Assembly: GCA_902571135.1 (NCBI GenBank)
Contig: CACGAU010000001.1
Coordinates: forward strand, 62,001 to 126,000
Source: an uncultured Pelagibacteraceae bacterium
GTDB taxonomy: Bacteria > Pseudomonadota > Alphaproteobacteria > Pelagibacterales > Pelagibacteraceae
Length of the DNA stretch: 64,000 nucleotides
Direction: 5' to 3'
Both the position numbers and the translations under genes were made by a program. Numbering within the stretch: position 1 is the first letter of the stretch; every line of letters begins with the position of its first letter. The notes under the pieces are model-generated. The model was given only the letters and a program-made list of their open reading frames with translations. It was not told where the DNA came from and searched no databases. Positions 35,786 to 44,256 of this stretch are shown here, one piece after another.

Positions 35786-35994
35786 TATCGCCATGAACCC
35801 TGCTCACTCACTCTAAAGCAATTACTCCTGTAAATGCTCTCTTTCCTTTCTTAGCATATTGAATCAAATTTAAGAATCTTAGTCAAGAACCAATGTCATT
35901 GGAGCACTATTGGAGCAATAAAAATTCGAGTACTTTTGAAGTTTATATCGTTTAAATCAATAAAGTTTAAAATTTATTTTAATAGGAGATAGAA
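35786..35994. other. Left end of the islet, non-coding
   Basis: 209 bp without an ORF of note. Position 35786-35895 resembles neither the tRNA nor the opposite end; 35896-35918 is the inner repeat. An AGGAG ribosome-binding site for the EF-hand gene is at about 35983-35987. Confidence 0.5.
35896..35918. repeat. 23-bp inner direct repeat, copy 1
   Basis: Identical to 37704-37726. It contains TTGGAGCA twice, separated by CTA, an 11-bp period (one helical turn), the form expected of a tandem recombinase or regulator site. It is 110 bp inside the outer repeat. Confidence 0.8.
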
Positions 35995-36291
35995 ATGATT
36001 GATTTAAAAAAAAAAATTATAAAAGTTCTAATTACTTTGATTATATCAACTACTTCATTTAGTGCATTAGCTCATGACGAGATTAATTTAAAAGGTAAAT
36101 TTCAGAATATCGATACTAATAATGATGAAACAATATCTTTAGAGGAGTTTAAAAATTTCGTACTAGAGAATAGAAGAATGAATAGATTAGAGAGAATATT
36201 TAATCGAATTGATAATAACTCTAATGGAGAAATAACAATCGAGGAACTAGAATTATTTCAAAAAAAATTTAGAGAAAAGCAAAAATCTTAA
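35995..36291 (+). CDS. Exported EF-hand calcium-binding protein
   Basis: A 98-residue protein with a signal peptide (1-26, ending SALA|HDE) and two canonical EF-hand loops, at residues 40-51 (D40, N42, D44, S48, E51) and 73-84 (D73, N75, N77, G78, T81, E84). It should be periplasmic and bind calcium or a similar ion. First gene of the islet, with its own AGGAGA ribosome-binding site. 76 bp separate it from the ECF sigma gene, so it may be co-transcribed or a target of that sigma factor; this is inference. Confidence 0.78.
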   Translation: MIDLKKKIIKVLITLIISTTSFSALAHDEINLKGKFQNIDTNNDETISLEEFKNFVLENRRMNRLERIFNRIDNNSNGEITIEELELFQKKFREKQKS

Positions 36292-36367
36292 ATTTAATTA
36301 ACAGATTTTGTTTAGATGTATTTATTAAATCTATTTAAATTATGGATAATAATTTAAAAATATTATC

Positions 36368-36916
36368 ATGTCCTATGATTCAGAATCTGATTATATTTTG
36401 CTTAAAGAAATACAAAAAGGAAATCATTCTGCGTTTAGCAAACTTGTAAATATTTATACAACAAGATTTTATAGTATGGCTTATCGATATTTAAATAATC
36501 AACAGGATGCTGAAGACATAGTTCAAAAAGCATTTTTAAAATTGTGGAAAAACCCTTATTCTTGGACACCAGGTAAAGCAAAATTTACTACATGGTTTTC
36601 ACGTGTAATAATCAATTTATGCCTAGATCAGCTAAAAAAAAGAAAACTAGTTAGCATATCTGAGAATTTTGAATTTATGGATCAATCAACACTTCAAATA
36701 GAAAAAATAATAAAGGAAGAAAGGAACATTTTAGTTCAAAAAGCTATTCAACAACTTCCCACAAGACAAAAAACTGCTCTAATTCTTTGTTTCCTCGAAG
36801 GCTATTCAAACAAAGAAGTAGCAACTATTCTAGAAACAACTGAAAAAGCTGTACAATCATTATTGTTAAGGGCAAAAGATTTTTTAAAGAGACAAATAGA
36901 TATTACAAAATTATGA
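36368..36916 (+). CDS. ECF-type RNA polymerase sigma factor
   Basis: A 182-residue group IV (ECF) sigma factor. Region 2 spans about residues 10-80 with DAEDIVQKAFLKLW and the following TWFSRVIINLCLDQLKKRK, and region 4 about 125-175 with LPTRQKTALILCFLEGYSNKEVA and the recognition helix TEKAVQSLLLRAKDFLK. It has no extra C-terminal domain. The gene order sigma - small single-TM protein - periplasmic sensor-like protein matches CnrYXH-type systems. No Shine-Dalgarno is visible before ATG 36368. Confidence 0.9.
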   Translation: MSYDSESDYILLKEIQKGNHSAFSKLVNIYTTRFYSMAYRYLNNQQDAEDIVQKAFLKLWKNPYSWTPGKAKFTTWFSRVIINLCLDQLKKRKLVSISENFEFMDQSTLQIEKIIKEERNILVQKAIQQLPTRQKTALILCFLEGYSNKEVATILETTEKAVQSLLLRAKDFLKRQIDITKL

Positions 36917-36932
36917 TAGAAAATTAAATTTG

Positions 36933-37262
36933 ATGCAAAACAAAAATAATAAAAACATAGATGCAATACTTAACAAACTTCAAGTAAAGCCTCATAGTAA
37001 AGATCTGGAAAAAAACATTATATATAAAGCTAAACAAATGAAACAGGGCAAATCATTTGTTTTTAATATTAATTATTTAATTGAAAGTTTTTCAGACAAT
37101 TTACTTTTGCCATCAGCACGTCTTAATGCAGCAATTATTCTTATAGTTGGTTTTTTTGGAGGCATTATTGTTTCTAATTTATCAATACAAAATGAACTGC
37201 AATTAATTTTCAATGATAATTTTATAACAGAATTATTTTTTGATGAGGATATATCTATATGA
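36933..37262 (+). CDS. Putative membrane anti-sigma factor (CnrY-like position)
   Basis: A 109-residue protein from ATG 36933 (TTG 36930 also in frame) with no recognised family. Residues 1-60 are cytoplasmic, charged and helical; a single membrane segment (LNAAIILIVGFFGGIIVSNLS) lies near 64-84; the short tail would be periplasmic. This topology, the position right after an ECF sigma gene, and the ATGA overlap with the next gene fit an anti-sigma factor. Zinc-binding anti-sigma motifs (HX3CX2C) are absent. Function is inferred from context. Confidence 0.6.
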   Translation: MQNKNNKNIDAILNKLQVKPHSKDLEKNIIYKAKQMKQGKSFVFNINYLIESFSDNLLLPSARLNAAIILIVGFFGGIIVSNLSIQNELQLIFNDNFITELFFDEDISI

Positions 37263-37690
37263 ATTACACTAAATATTTCCTAACATTTTCTATAATTTTA
37301 AATTTAGTCTTAATTGGTTTTATTATTGGTAATAAATTTAATACTAATTTCTTAAAAAAAGATAAATTTACAAATAATAAAATTGTTAAATTAATTTCAA
37401 AAACAGAATTGACTGAAGATAAAAAAGAAGAATTTATAGAACGAATTAAGAATTTAAAAATTTCAAAAAATCAAAAAAGAGAAGTTAGAAAATTGTGGCG
37501 AAATAAAATAAAGAAAATTATTGAGGCAGATGAATTCGATGAGGACGCACTCAAGGTATTATTAGAGAAACGAGCTAGTATTTTTGCAGATAACCGAGGA
37601 GAAGCAATTGATACAATAATTGACTTGCTAAATACGCTTTCTAAAAAAGATCGTATAAGAATATCTAAATTAATTCTTAAAACAGATTGA
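37259..37690 (+). CDS. Membrane-anchored periplasmic sensor-like protein (CnrX/Spy/Metal_resist type)
   Basis: A 143-residue protein with an N-terminal membrane anchor (about 6-24) and a helical periplasmic domain. The C-terminal helix DTIIDLLNTLSKKDRIRISKLIL and the preceding helices resemble the CnrX/ZraP/Spy group, which bind metals or act as chaperones. Oddly it has no His or Cys at all, so CnrX-like metal sensing through such ligands is excluded; acidic residues or protein contacts remain. It overlaps the anti-sigma candidate by 4 bp. It probably controls it; not proven. Confidence 0.55.
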   Translation: MNYTKYFLTFSIILNLVLIGFIIGNKFNTNFLKKDKFTNNKIVKLISKTELTEDKKEEFIERIKNLKISKNQKREVRKLWRNKIKKIIEADEFDEDALKVLLEKRASIFADNRGEAIDTIIDLLNTLSKKDRIRISKLILKTD

Positions 37691-37703
37691 ACTTAACCAA
37701 TTC

Positions 37704-37726
37704 TCATTGGAGCACTATTGGAGCAA
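37704..37726. repeat. 23-bp inner direct repeat, copy 2
   Basis: Identical to 35896-35918 and in the same orientation, 21 bp inside the tRNA end. Same internal tandem of TTGGAGCA with an 11-bp period. Confidence 0.8.
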
Positions 37727-37747
37727 AATAATATCGATCGTCTAGAA

Positions 37748-37824
37748 TGGTAGCGGGAAGTGGGATCGAACCACTGACCTCGGGCTTATGAGTCCCGCGC
37801 TCTAACCAACTGAGCTACCCCGCC
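37748..37824 (-). tRNA. tRNA-Met (anticodon CAU), elongator type
   Basis: A complete 77-nt tRNA on the minus strand, 5' end at 37824 and encoded CCA at 37748-37750. The acceptor, D, anticodon (loop CUCAUAA) and T arms (AGUGG/CCACU stem, UUCGAUC loop) all form. Two end pairs of the acceptor are G-U, and the last anticodon-stem pair is A-G, a mismatch that may be lineage-specific. Initiator features are missing, so elongator Met is likely; a tRNA-Ile with CAU modified to lysidine is the alternative. Its 3' half is copied at 35739-35785. Confidence 0.9.
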
Positions 37825-37893
37825 TTAATCGATAAATGGTTTATAATATAAATCTTTATTGTTTCAATAAACTTTTTTAAATCAAATTCTAAA

Positions 37894-38103
37894 CTAAATA
37901 ATAAAATAAATAGCTAATGAGCTAACTAAACCAGCTAAAATAATTGAAAAAACAATTCTTTTTTTTAGAGTTCTTTTTTGGTCTAATCGAACTCTGTTTA
38001 GTAAAATATTTACATTAGTAGTTTTAATCTTATCTATTTCAAAATCTTTATTTCTAGCAATATCAGTATTAAATAATGATGTGTCTTGATCGTTTTTTTT
38101 CAC
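37894..38103 (-). CDS. Small tail-anchored membrane protein
   Basis: A 69-residue protein: a polar N-terminal part, a TNVNILLNRVRLDQKR segment, a basic patch and a single hydrophobic segment at the very end (IVFSIILAGLVSSLAIYF). The same layout, with the NV[DN][VI]L..R core, occurs in the 65-residue protein at 48052-48249, so the two look like paralogues. Topology implies a cytoplasmic domain anchored to the inner membrane. No function known to me. Recurrence in two places supports it being a real gene. Confidence 0.55.
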   Translation of the reverse strand: MKKNDQDTSLFNTDIARNKDFEIDKIKTTNVNILLNRVRLDQKRTLKKRIVFSIILAGLVSSLAIYFII

Positions 38104-38152
38104 AGTTTATTTAACCAGCTAATTAACTTAAATACAATAAAATTAAAATTAA

Positions 38153-40597
38153 CTAAATTTTTCTAAAATCTTTTGTATTTAGTGGTTTTGAAAGAATATC
38201 GATTGGATATTTGATCTTCTCAACCTCTATGAACAAATTTTTATCTCTAAGTGTTTCTACTGTATTTCCTGAATTAACATAGCCAAATGATAAATTTTTA
38301 TCAAAACAGAATGAATAATTTCCTGAAGTTGTTCTTCCAATAATTTTATCATCTAAATAAATAGGCTCTTCATGTAGCAACAAAGGTTGACCTGGTTTAC
38401 TATCTTTTAATGCAAACATCATCATTGTCTTTACTAAAGGTTTGTCTTTAATTTTTAACAAGGCATCTTTACCTATAAAATTAACATTTTTTTTATAACT
38501 AATTGCAAATTGTAAACCTGCTTGATACTGATTTTCTTCTGGTGAAATATCATGGCCCCAATGTAAAAAACCACTTTCCATTCTCATTATATCCATTGCA
38601 TGCATACCGCAATGAGATAAGCCAAAGTTTTTGCCTTCATTAGTTAAAATTTTATATAAATCCAAAGCATCGTTTTTATTTACATATAATTCAAAGCCAA
38701 GTTCACCCACATAAGATATTCTTTGTGCCCAAACTTTTATACTCTTAATCAATACATTTTTCCCTGATCCAAATTGAAAATTTTCTGGTGAATAATCTTC
38801 ATCACTAATCTTTTGGATCATGTCTCTACTTTTAGGACCAAATAAACCAAGACAGCAAATCTCTTCTGTAACATCAATAAATTTAACATCTTTAGATAAA
38901 TATTTTAAAATATGAAATTTATCTCTTTCTCTAGTTGCTGCTGAACTAACTATTCTAAAATAATTTTTATCAATACAGACAACTGTTACATCTGTTTCAA
39001 TACCACCGTCCTCATTTAGCATGTGTGTATAGGTAGATTTGCCAATTTCATTTTTAATGTTAGCTGTACAAATTTTTTGTAAATCGCTATGAACTTTCTC
39101 ACCTTTTAAATCAAATTTAGAAAAAGTTGAAAAATCAAAAAGTCCGACATTTTTTCTAGCATTTATGGTTTCATGTTTTGCTGATGGATACCAATTTTGA
39201 TAGTTAAAACTATATTGATATTCTGGTTTTTCTCCATTTAAGGAATACCACATAGGTCTTTCAAACCCTCCTGCTACACCAAAACATGCACCAGCTTTTT
39301 TTAATTCTCCGTGATAAGGTAATAATTTTTCATTTCTTGAAGTTGCATGTTGTTTATATGGCCAATGCATACCATATAAATCTCCTAAGGTTTCAGTAAC
39401 CCTATCCATGATAAATTTTTTGGATGAATGAAGCTTTTGAAATCTTTTTATATCTAGAGAAAATAAATCTTCATTTATATGACCATTAATCATCCATTCA
39501 GCTGTTACTCTTCCTGCTCCTCCAGAACTTGCGATCCCAATACTATTGAAACCACAACACGTATAAAGGTTTTTTACTTCTGGTGTTTCTCCAAGTAAAT
39601 ACTGTGTATCAGGTGTGAATGATTCAGGTCCTGAAAAAAATTTTCTTATACCTGCGTTTTCTAACATTGGGAGTCTGTGAAAAGATTTTTCAAGGTAAGG
39701 CTCAAAATGATCAAAATCATCAGGAAATTCTCCAAATGAAAAATCATTTGGAACTCTTCCACTATCTTTAAAAGCAGGTTTTGCGTTAGGCTCAAAAATT
39801 CCAACTAACATTTTTCCAGCATCTTCTTTTAAATAAAGACAAGCATTGTAATCCCTTAAAACAGGTAAATCTTTTGGAAGATCTTTCATTGGCTCCGTAA
39901 TCACATAGAAGTGCTCATTAGGATATAGCGGAACACTAACACCAATATCTTCTCCAATTTGACGAGACCACATTCCTGTAGCTAAAACTACGTATTCACA
40001 ATCAATTTTTCCTTGAGAAGTTTCAACACCACATATTCTTTTATTTTTTACTAAAATTTTTTTTACTGGTGATTTCTCAAATATTTGAACACTCAACATT
40101 TTAGCTGCTTTAGCCAATACGTTGGTTACTCCAACAGGATCCGCCTGACCATCTTTTGGCATATAAACACCACCTACTAGATCCTCATTTTTTACTACTG
40201 GATATAATTCTTTTATTCTATCTTTATTTAAAACCTCTAAATCAACATTAGATAGTTGTGCAGTTGTAGCTTGTCTTAATAATTCCTGCATTCTTTCTTT
40301 GGAAGATGCTACTGTTATTGCTCCATTCTGTTTAAGACCAGTTGATAAACCTGTTGTTTTTTCTAGCTCTTTGTAAAGATCTAAAGAATATTTTCTTAAT
40401 TTAGTTATAGTAGAAGTAGCTCCTAATTGACCTATTAATCCTGCAGCATGCCATGTTGTTCCAGAAGTAAGTTGGTCTCTTTCTAATAAAACTATATCTT
40501 TCCAGCCAAATTTAGCTAAATGATAAGCACAAGAAGTGCCAGCAACACCACCCCCTATTACAACTACCTTTGCGCTTGAAGGATAGTTTTTTTCCAT
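38153..40597 (-). CDS. Dimethylglycine/sarcosine dehydrogenase-like protein (FAD oxidoreductase fused to GcvT domain)
   Basis: An 814-residue two-part enzyme. Residues 1-400 are a DAO-type FAD domain (VVVIGGGVAGTSCAYHLA; TSGTTWHAAGL, whose His50 sits where the flavin is covalently attached in DMGDH). Residues 430-814 are a GcvT-like folate-binding aminomethyltransferase with GcvT_C (IGKDALL...). Such enzymes oxidatively demethylate dimethylglycine or sarcosine and load the methyl group on tetrahydrofolate, as in glycine-betaine breakdown, a known SAR11 carbon source. Exact substrate unproven. It follows ald by 2 bp, so it shares the operon of the aminotransferase. Confidence 0.85.
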   Translation of the reverse strand: MEKNYPSSAKVVVIGGGVAGTSCAYHLAKFGWKDIVLLERDQLTSGTTWHAAGLIGQLGATSTITKLRKYSLDLYKELEKTTGLSTGLKQNGAITVASSKERMQELLRQATTAQLSNVDLEVLNKDRIKELYPVVKNEDLVGGVYMPKDGQADPVGVTNVLAKAAKMLSVQIFEKSPVKKILVKNKRICGVETSQGKIDCEYVVLATGMWSRQIGEDIGVSVPLYPNEHFYVITEPMKDLPKDLPVLRDYNACLYLKEDAGKMLVGIFEPNAKPAFKDSGRVPNDFSFGEFPDDFDHFEPYLEKSFHRLPMLENAGIRKFFSGPESFTPDTQYLLGETPEVKNLYTCCGFNSIGIASSGGAGRVTAEWMINGHINEDLFSLDIKRFQKLHSSKKFIMDRVTETLGDLYGMHWPYKQHATSRNEKLLPYHGELKKAGACFGVAGGFERPMWYSLNGEKPEYQYSFNYQNWYPSAKHETINARKNVGLFDFSTFSKFDLKGEKVHSDLQKICTANIKNEIGKSTYTHMLNEDGGIETDVTVVCIDKNYFRIVSSAATRERDKFHILKYLSKDVKFIDVTEEICCLGLFGPKSRDMIQKISDEDYSPENFQFGSGKNVLIKSIKVWAQRISYVGELGFELYVNKNDALDLYKILTNEGKNFGLSHCGMHAMDIMRMESGFLHWGHDISPEENQYQAGLQFAISYKKNVNFIGKDALLKIKDKPLVKTMMMFALKDSKPGQPLLLHEEPIYLDDKIIGRTTSGNYSFCFDKNLSFGYVNSGNTVETLRDKNLFIEVEKIKYPIDILSKPLNTKDFRKI

Positions 40598-40599
40598 TT

Positions 40600-41718
40600 C
40601 TAATGTTTGATAGCTTCTCCAGGTTCAACAAAATTATGTCCAAAAACATCAGCAACTGCTTTGTAAGTTACTTGACCTTTATGAACATTTAACCCTGCTA
40701 AAAAGTTTTTATCTTCACCAAGTGCTTTTTGATAACCTTTATTTGCAAGCTTAACTAAGAAAGGTAAAGTCGCATTATTTAATGCTAATGTTGATGTTCT
40801 AGGTACACCACCTGGCATATTTGCTACACAATAATGAACTACGTCATCAACTATGTAAGTTGGGTCACCGTGTGTTGTAGGTTTGCTAGTTTCCACGCAT
40901 CCTCCTTGATCTATAGCAACATCAACAATTACAGAACCCCTTTTCATAGTCTTGATCATTTCTTTAGTAATTAATTTTGGTGCTTCTGCACCTGGAATTA
41001 ATACTCCACCAACTAAAAGATCTGCCTCAGCAACTAATTTATCTAAATCGGTTTTATCACTTTGTTCTGGGATAATTTTATCTCCAAACATTTCAACAAG
41101 TTGTTTTAATCTAGCCTCTGATTTATCTACAATATGAACTTTAGCTTGCATACCAGTTGCAATCACAGCAGCATTTTCTCCAACAACTCCTCCACCCAAT
41201 ATAACTACTGTTCCACCTGTTACACCTGGTGCACCACCTAATAACAAACCTCTACCACTTTGATTTTTCTCTAAACAATGAGCACCTGCTTGTACGGACA
41301 TTCTTCCTGCAACTGCACTCATAGGTGCAAGTAAAGGCAGTCTTCCATTATCATCAGTAACTGTTTCGTAAGCTATATTAATACTTTTAGATTTTATTAA
41401 CCCCTCGGTTAATTCTTTTGCAGCAGCTAAATGTAGATAGGTATATACAATTTGATTTTCTCTAATCATATCAACTTCTACTTTTTGAGGTTCTTTGACT
41501 TTAACAATTATTTCTGCATCATTAAAAATATCAGCTGCAGTATCAGCAATTTTAGCTCCAGCTTTTAAATATTGATCATTTTCAAAACCAGCTTCAAATC
41601 CACCATTATTTTCAACCAATACTTCATGACCTTCGGAAACTAAAGTTTTCACGCTTTCAGGAGTTAAACCAATTCTATTTTCTTGAGGTTTAATTTCCTT
41701 AGGTACGCCTATTTTCAT
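40600..41718 (-). CDS. ald: Alanine dehydrogenase
   Basis: A 372-residue Ald, closely matching the usual 371. It begins MKIGVPKEIKPQENRIGLTP, with the substrate His in YTYLHLAAAKELTE, the NAD-binding VVILGGGVVGENAAVIATGM, and DVAIDQGGCVETSKPTTH. It oxidises alanine to pyruvate and ammonium. Next to a pyruvate-dependent omega-aminotransferase it would regenerate the pyruvate acceptor and release the amino nitrogen as ammonium, the taurine-type arrangement described for several bacteria. Start 41718 is 32 bp after the aminotransferase stop. Confidence 0.92.
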   Translation of the reverse strand: MKIGVPKEIKPQENRIGLTPESVKTLVSEGHEVLVENNGGFEAGFENDQYLKAGAKIADTAADIFNDAEIIVKVKEPQKVEVDMIRENQIVYTYLHLAAAKELTEGLIKSKSINIAYETVTDDNGRLPLLAPMSAVAGRMSVQAGAHCLEKNQSGRGLLLGGAPGVTGGTVVILGGGVVGENAAVIATGMQAKVHIVDKSEARLKQLVEMFGDKIIPEQSDKTDLDKLVAEADLLVGGVLIPGAEAPKLITKEMIKTMKRGSVIVDVAIDQGGCVETSKPTTHGDPTYIVDDVVHYCVANMPGGVPRTSTLALNNATLPFLVKLANKGYQKALGEDKNFLAGLNVHKGQVTYKAVADVFGHNFVEPGEAIKH

Positions 41719-41750
41719 AAACTCTCTCTATATTTTTAACTTAATAAAAA

Positions 41751-43097
41751 TTAATTTTTTTGATTTTTTTGATAGTTAGTAATACCTGTTCTTAGTTTAT
41801 CAATAATCTCATCTATATGTTTTTCTTCACATATAAATTGTGGAGCTATGATTAAACAATCACCTGTTGCTTTAAAGTTAACACCTGCTTCATAGCAAGC
41901 TTTAAAACACTCGTAACCAGCTTTTCCAGGTTTGGTATTCATTTTCATATCAATTCCACCCATCATTCCGTAACCTCTAATATTTTCTACTGACTCTAAA
42001 TCTTGAAGTGAGAACAAACCTTTTTGGAAATAAGGTGATAAATTTTTTGCTCTATTAAAAATATCTTCTTTCTCAAAAATATCTTGAACTGCTAATCCAG
42101 CTGCAACAGCTACTGGAATTCCAGAATAAGTATAGCCATGAAATAATTCAACTGAACCCATTGGTGAAGCATCCATAACTGCATCATATATTTCGTCTTT
42201 GCATGCAACAACACCCATAGGAACCACTCCATTTGTAGTAGCTTTTGCCATGGTCATTAAATCTGGTGTTACACCAAACTCATGACTAGCAAATGCCGAA
42301 CCTGTTCTTCCCCATCCTGTAATTACTTCATCAAAAATTAAAAGTATTCCGTGCTTATCACAAATTTCTCTTAGTCTTTGTAAATATCCTTTTGGTGGAA
42401 CTAATGTTCCAGTAGAACCTGCAATTGGCTCAACAATACATGCTGCAATATTTTCAGGACCAAAATTACTAGCTATTCTTTCTAAATCATCAGCAAGATC
42501 TCCACCTGTTTCAGGTTGACCACTTATAAATTTATGTTCAGGTAAATGAGTATGTCTCATGTGTTGAACCCCTGGCATTAATATACTTGCAAATGTTTTT
42601 ACGTTATTAATCATTCCACCAACTGAAACACAGCCAATATTCATTCCATGATAACCTCTTTCTCTTCCAACAAATCTAAATCTATGTGCATTACCTTTTG
42701 CTCTATGATAAGCAACTGCAATTTTAATTGCTGTTTCAACTGCAGTAGATCCACAAATTGTAAAAAACATTTTATTTAAATCGCCTGGAGTATGTTTTGA
42801 AATCTTGGTAGCTAATTCAAATGATCCACCAAAACCTTGTTGAAAAGGTTGAGCATAATCTAAAGTTTCTAACTGTTTTGTAACAGCCTCTGTTATTTCT
42901 TTTCTACCATGACCTAATGGATTACAAAATAATCCTGAGCTTGCATCAATTTGAGTTTTTCCATGATGAGTTTTTAAATAAACTCCTTTTGCTTCAGTTA
43001 TTAGTCTTGGATTTGCTTTAAAATCTTTATTAGATGTAAACGGCATCCAATGTTCATTTAATGAATTTGGAACTGAAGTTCTGTTCTCTGAGCTCAT
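41751..43097 (-). CDS. Omega-amino acid:pyruvate aminotransferase, probably taurine-pyruvate aminotransferase
   Basis: A 448-residue class III PLP aminotransferase, very like beta-alanine/omega-amino acid:pyruvate enzymes (LNEHWMPFTSNKDFKANPRL opening, GRERGYHGMNIG, LLIFDEVITGWGRTG, and the PLP Lys in AKATTNG). The neighbours, alanine dehydrogenase downstream and a TauABC transporter divergent from it, make taurine (giving sulfoacetaldehyde and alanine) the best guess. Beta-alanine or GABA-like substrates are real alternatives. Sulfoacetaldehyde acetyltransferase (xsc), the next taurine step, is not in this window. Confidence 0.82.
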   Translation of the reverse strand: MSSENRTSVPNSLNEHWMPFTSNKDFKANPRLITEAKGVYLKTHHGKTQIDASSGLFCNPLGHGRKEITEAVTKQLETLDYAQPFQQGFGGSFELATKISKHTPGDLNKMFFTICGSTAVETAIKIAVAYHRAKGNAHRFRFVGRERGYHGMNIGCVSVGGMINNVKTFASILMPGVQHMRHTHLPEHKFISGQPETGGDLADDLERIASNFGPENIAACIVEPIAGSTGTLVPPKGYLQRLREICDKHGILLIFDEVITGWGRTGSAFASHEFGVTPDLMTMAKATTNGVVPMGVVACKDEIYDAVMDASPMGSVELFHGYTYSGIPVAVAAGLAVQDIFEKEDIFNRAKNLSPYFQKGLFSLQDLESVENIRGYGMMGGIDMKMNTKPGKAGYECFKACYEAGVNFKATGDCLIIAPQFICEEKHIDEIIDKLRTGITNYQKNQKN

Positions 43098-43291
43098 AAA
43101 TTTCTTTCTATAATTATATTTTAATTGTTTTTATAACTTTAACTCTAAGGCCTCTTTAGACTAAAATAAACAGATTAACTATCACATTATTGACACAACT
43201 AATGATTGTATAACTTTCTTTTTTTGTTTTACTTCAGGGTCAATTTGAATTTAAATATCTATAATTTAATTAATTAAACATAGGGGAATAA
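43098..43291. other. Divergent promoter region, aminotransferase / tauA
   Basis: 194 bp. TTGACA at 43190-43195 is 13 bp before a TATAAC, too close for a standard promoter. ACAA-N7-TTGT (43196-43210) is a small inverted repeat that could be an operator. The tauA ribosome-binding site AGGGG is at its right end. No riboswitch-like structure seen. Confidence 0.35.
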
Positions 43292-44233
43292 ATGAAAAAA
43301 ATACTAAGTTTTATTCTAGGATCTATTTTTGCACTTAACCTATCAATTTCGGTTGCTAATTCAGCTGCTAATGAAGTTAGAGTTGCATACTTTCTAGAAT
43401 GGCCAAGCCCAAATTTAGAAGACATGCAGAAAAAGAATTTTGCTAAAGCTCTTGGTGTTCCGGTTAAATGGACAAATTTCACTAATGGTGGAGCAATGAC
43501 TGATGCAATGTTAGCAGGAGATATTGATATTTCTTACTCACAAGGATTAGTACCTTTTATCAATGCTGTAAAATCAAATGCACCTATCAAATTAGTTGAT
43601 ATTGCTATGGAATACGGAATGGGTGGAACTACATGTGTTACATCTAACGCTTCTGGAATTACAAAAGCAAACGCTACTGAATTAGAAGGTAAAAAAGTTG
43701 CTGTTCCATTAGGAACAATGGCTGAATACGTTTTTGATGAAAGTATGAAAGTTGTTGGTGCTGATAGAGGTAAAATGGACATCATTCAAATGGACCCTGA
43801 AGAAGGTGCTGCTGCATTAGTAAGTGGCGATGTTGTAATGGCATGTTTATTTGGTGGTAACTCTATTAAAGCAGCAACTGCAGTTGGATCAAGACTTTTA
43901 ACTGTAGATGAAGCTAGAGCAGCTGGTATCTTAGGTATAGATATCACATCTGTTACAGATAAATTCATGAAAGAAAACCCAGGTATGTTGAGAACTTTCA
44001 TCGAAGTAACTCATGAAGCTAATGCTAGATACAAAGCTGGTAAAGCTGACATGAATTCAATGGCGAAAGCTTCTGAAATGACAGTTGCGGATATGAAAGA
44101 CACTTTAAGTGGTTTCAAATTCTTAACTCCAGAAGAAACAAAAGCATCTATGGAAAGTGGTAATCTTGATGGTTTCCTAAAAGGAATGGGAACTCCAGGA
44201 GGAGCTGTAGATACAAGTTTCTTACCTTTATAA
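43292..44233 (+). CDS. tauA: Taurine-type ABC transporter substrate-binding protein
   Basis: A 313-residue periplasmic binding protein with signal peptide (about 1-26, ending NSAA). It follows the TauA/SsuA pattern: VRVAYFLEWPSPNLEDM, WTNFTNGGAMTDAMLAGDIDISYSQGL, VPLGTMAEYVFDE. It is first in a TauABC operon that is divergent from the aminotransferase, supporting taurine as ligand; other sulfonates or aliphatic amines are possible. Its coding sequence is richer in preferred codons than its neighbours, consistent with high expression. A strong terminator-like hairpin separates it from tauB. Confidence 0.85.
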   Translation: MKKILSFILGSIFALNLSISVANSAANEVRVAYFLEWPSPNLEDMQKKNFAKALGVPVKWTNFTNGGAMTDAMLAGDIDISYSQGLVPFINAVKSNAPIKLVDIAMEYGMGGTTCVTSNASGITKANATELEGKKVAVPLGTMAEYVFDESMKVVGADRGKMDIIQMDPEEGAAALVSGDVVMACLFGGNSIKAATAVGSRLLTVDEARAAGILGIDITSVTDKFMKENPGMLRTFIEVTHEANARYKAGKADMNSMAKASEMTVADMKDTLSGFKFLTPEETKASMESGNLDGFLKGMGTPGGAVDTSFLPL

Positions 44234-44256
44234 TTTTAAGGGTTTAAAACTTTTTA

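Larger units (their letters stand above)
35739..37794. mobile_element. 2-kb tRNA-bounded islet with nested direct repeats, no recombinase
   Basis: Outer direct repeats of 47 bp (35739-35785 and 37748-37794, the latter inside an intact tRNA-Met) and inner direct repeats of 23 bp (35896-35918 and 37704-37726) bracket four plus-strand genes: EF-hand protein, ECF sigma factor, putative anti-sigma and a CnrX/Spy-like protein. The nesting resembles core att sites plus arm-type recombinase sites at both ends of a tRNA-integrated element. No integrase, excisionase or relic of one is visible, so it would need a recombinase in trans, or is a fossil reduced to its cargo. Confidence 0.65.

Noticed and set aside
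35733-35807. 25-codon N-terminal extension of the Gpt-like protein
   Set aside because: It reads through the copied tRNA-Met 3' half and has no resemblance to Gpt N-termini; ATG 35732 gives the normal length.
35786-37747. Integrase or phage gene relic inside the tRNA-bounded islet
   Set aside because: All frames there are accounted for by the four cargo genes or short AT-rich non-coding DNA; no tyrosine-recombinase motif is visible.
43190-43214. Sigma-70 promoter TTGACA...TATAAC upstream of tauA
   Set aside because: The spacing is only 13 bp, too short for a standard promoter.
38104-43291. Glycine or SAM riboswitch upstream of the glycine/one-carbon genes
   Set aside because: SAR11 often carries such riboswitches, so I looked in each leader, but intergenic gaps here are short and no matching fold or conserved core was seen.
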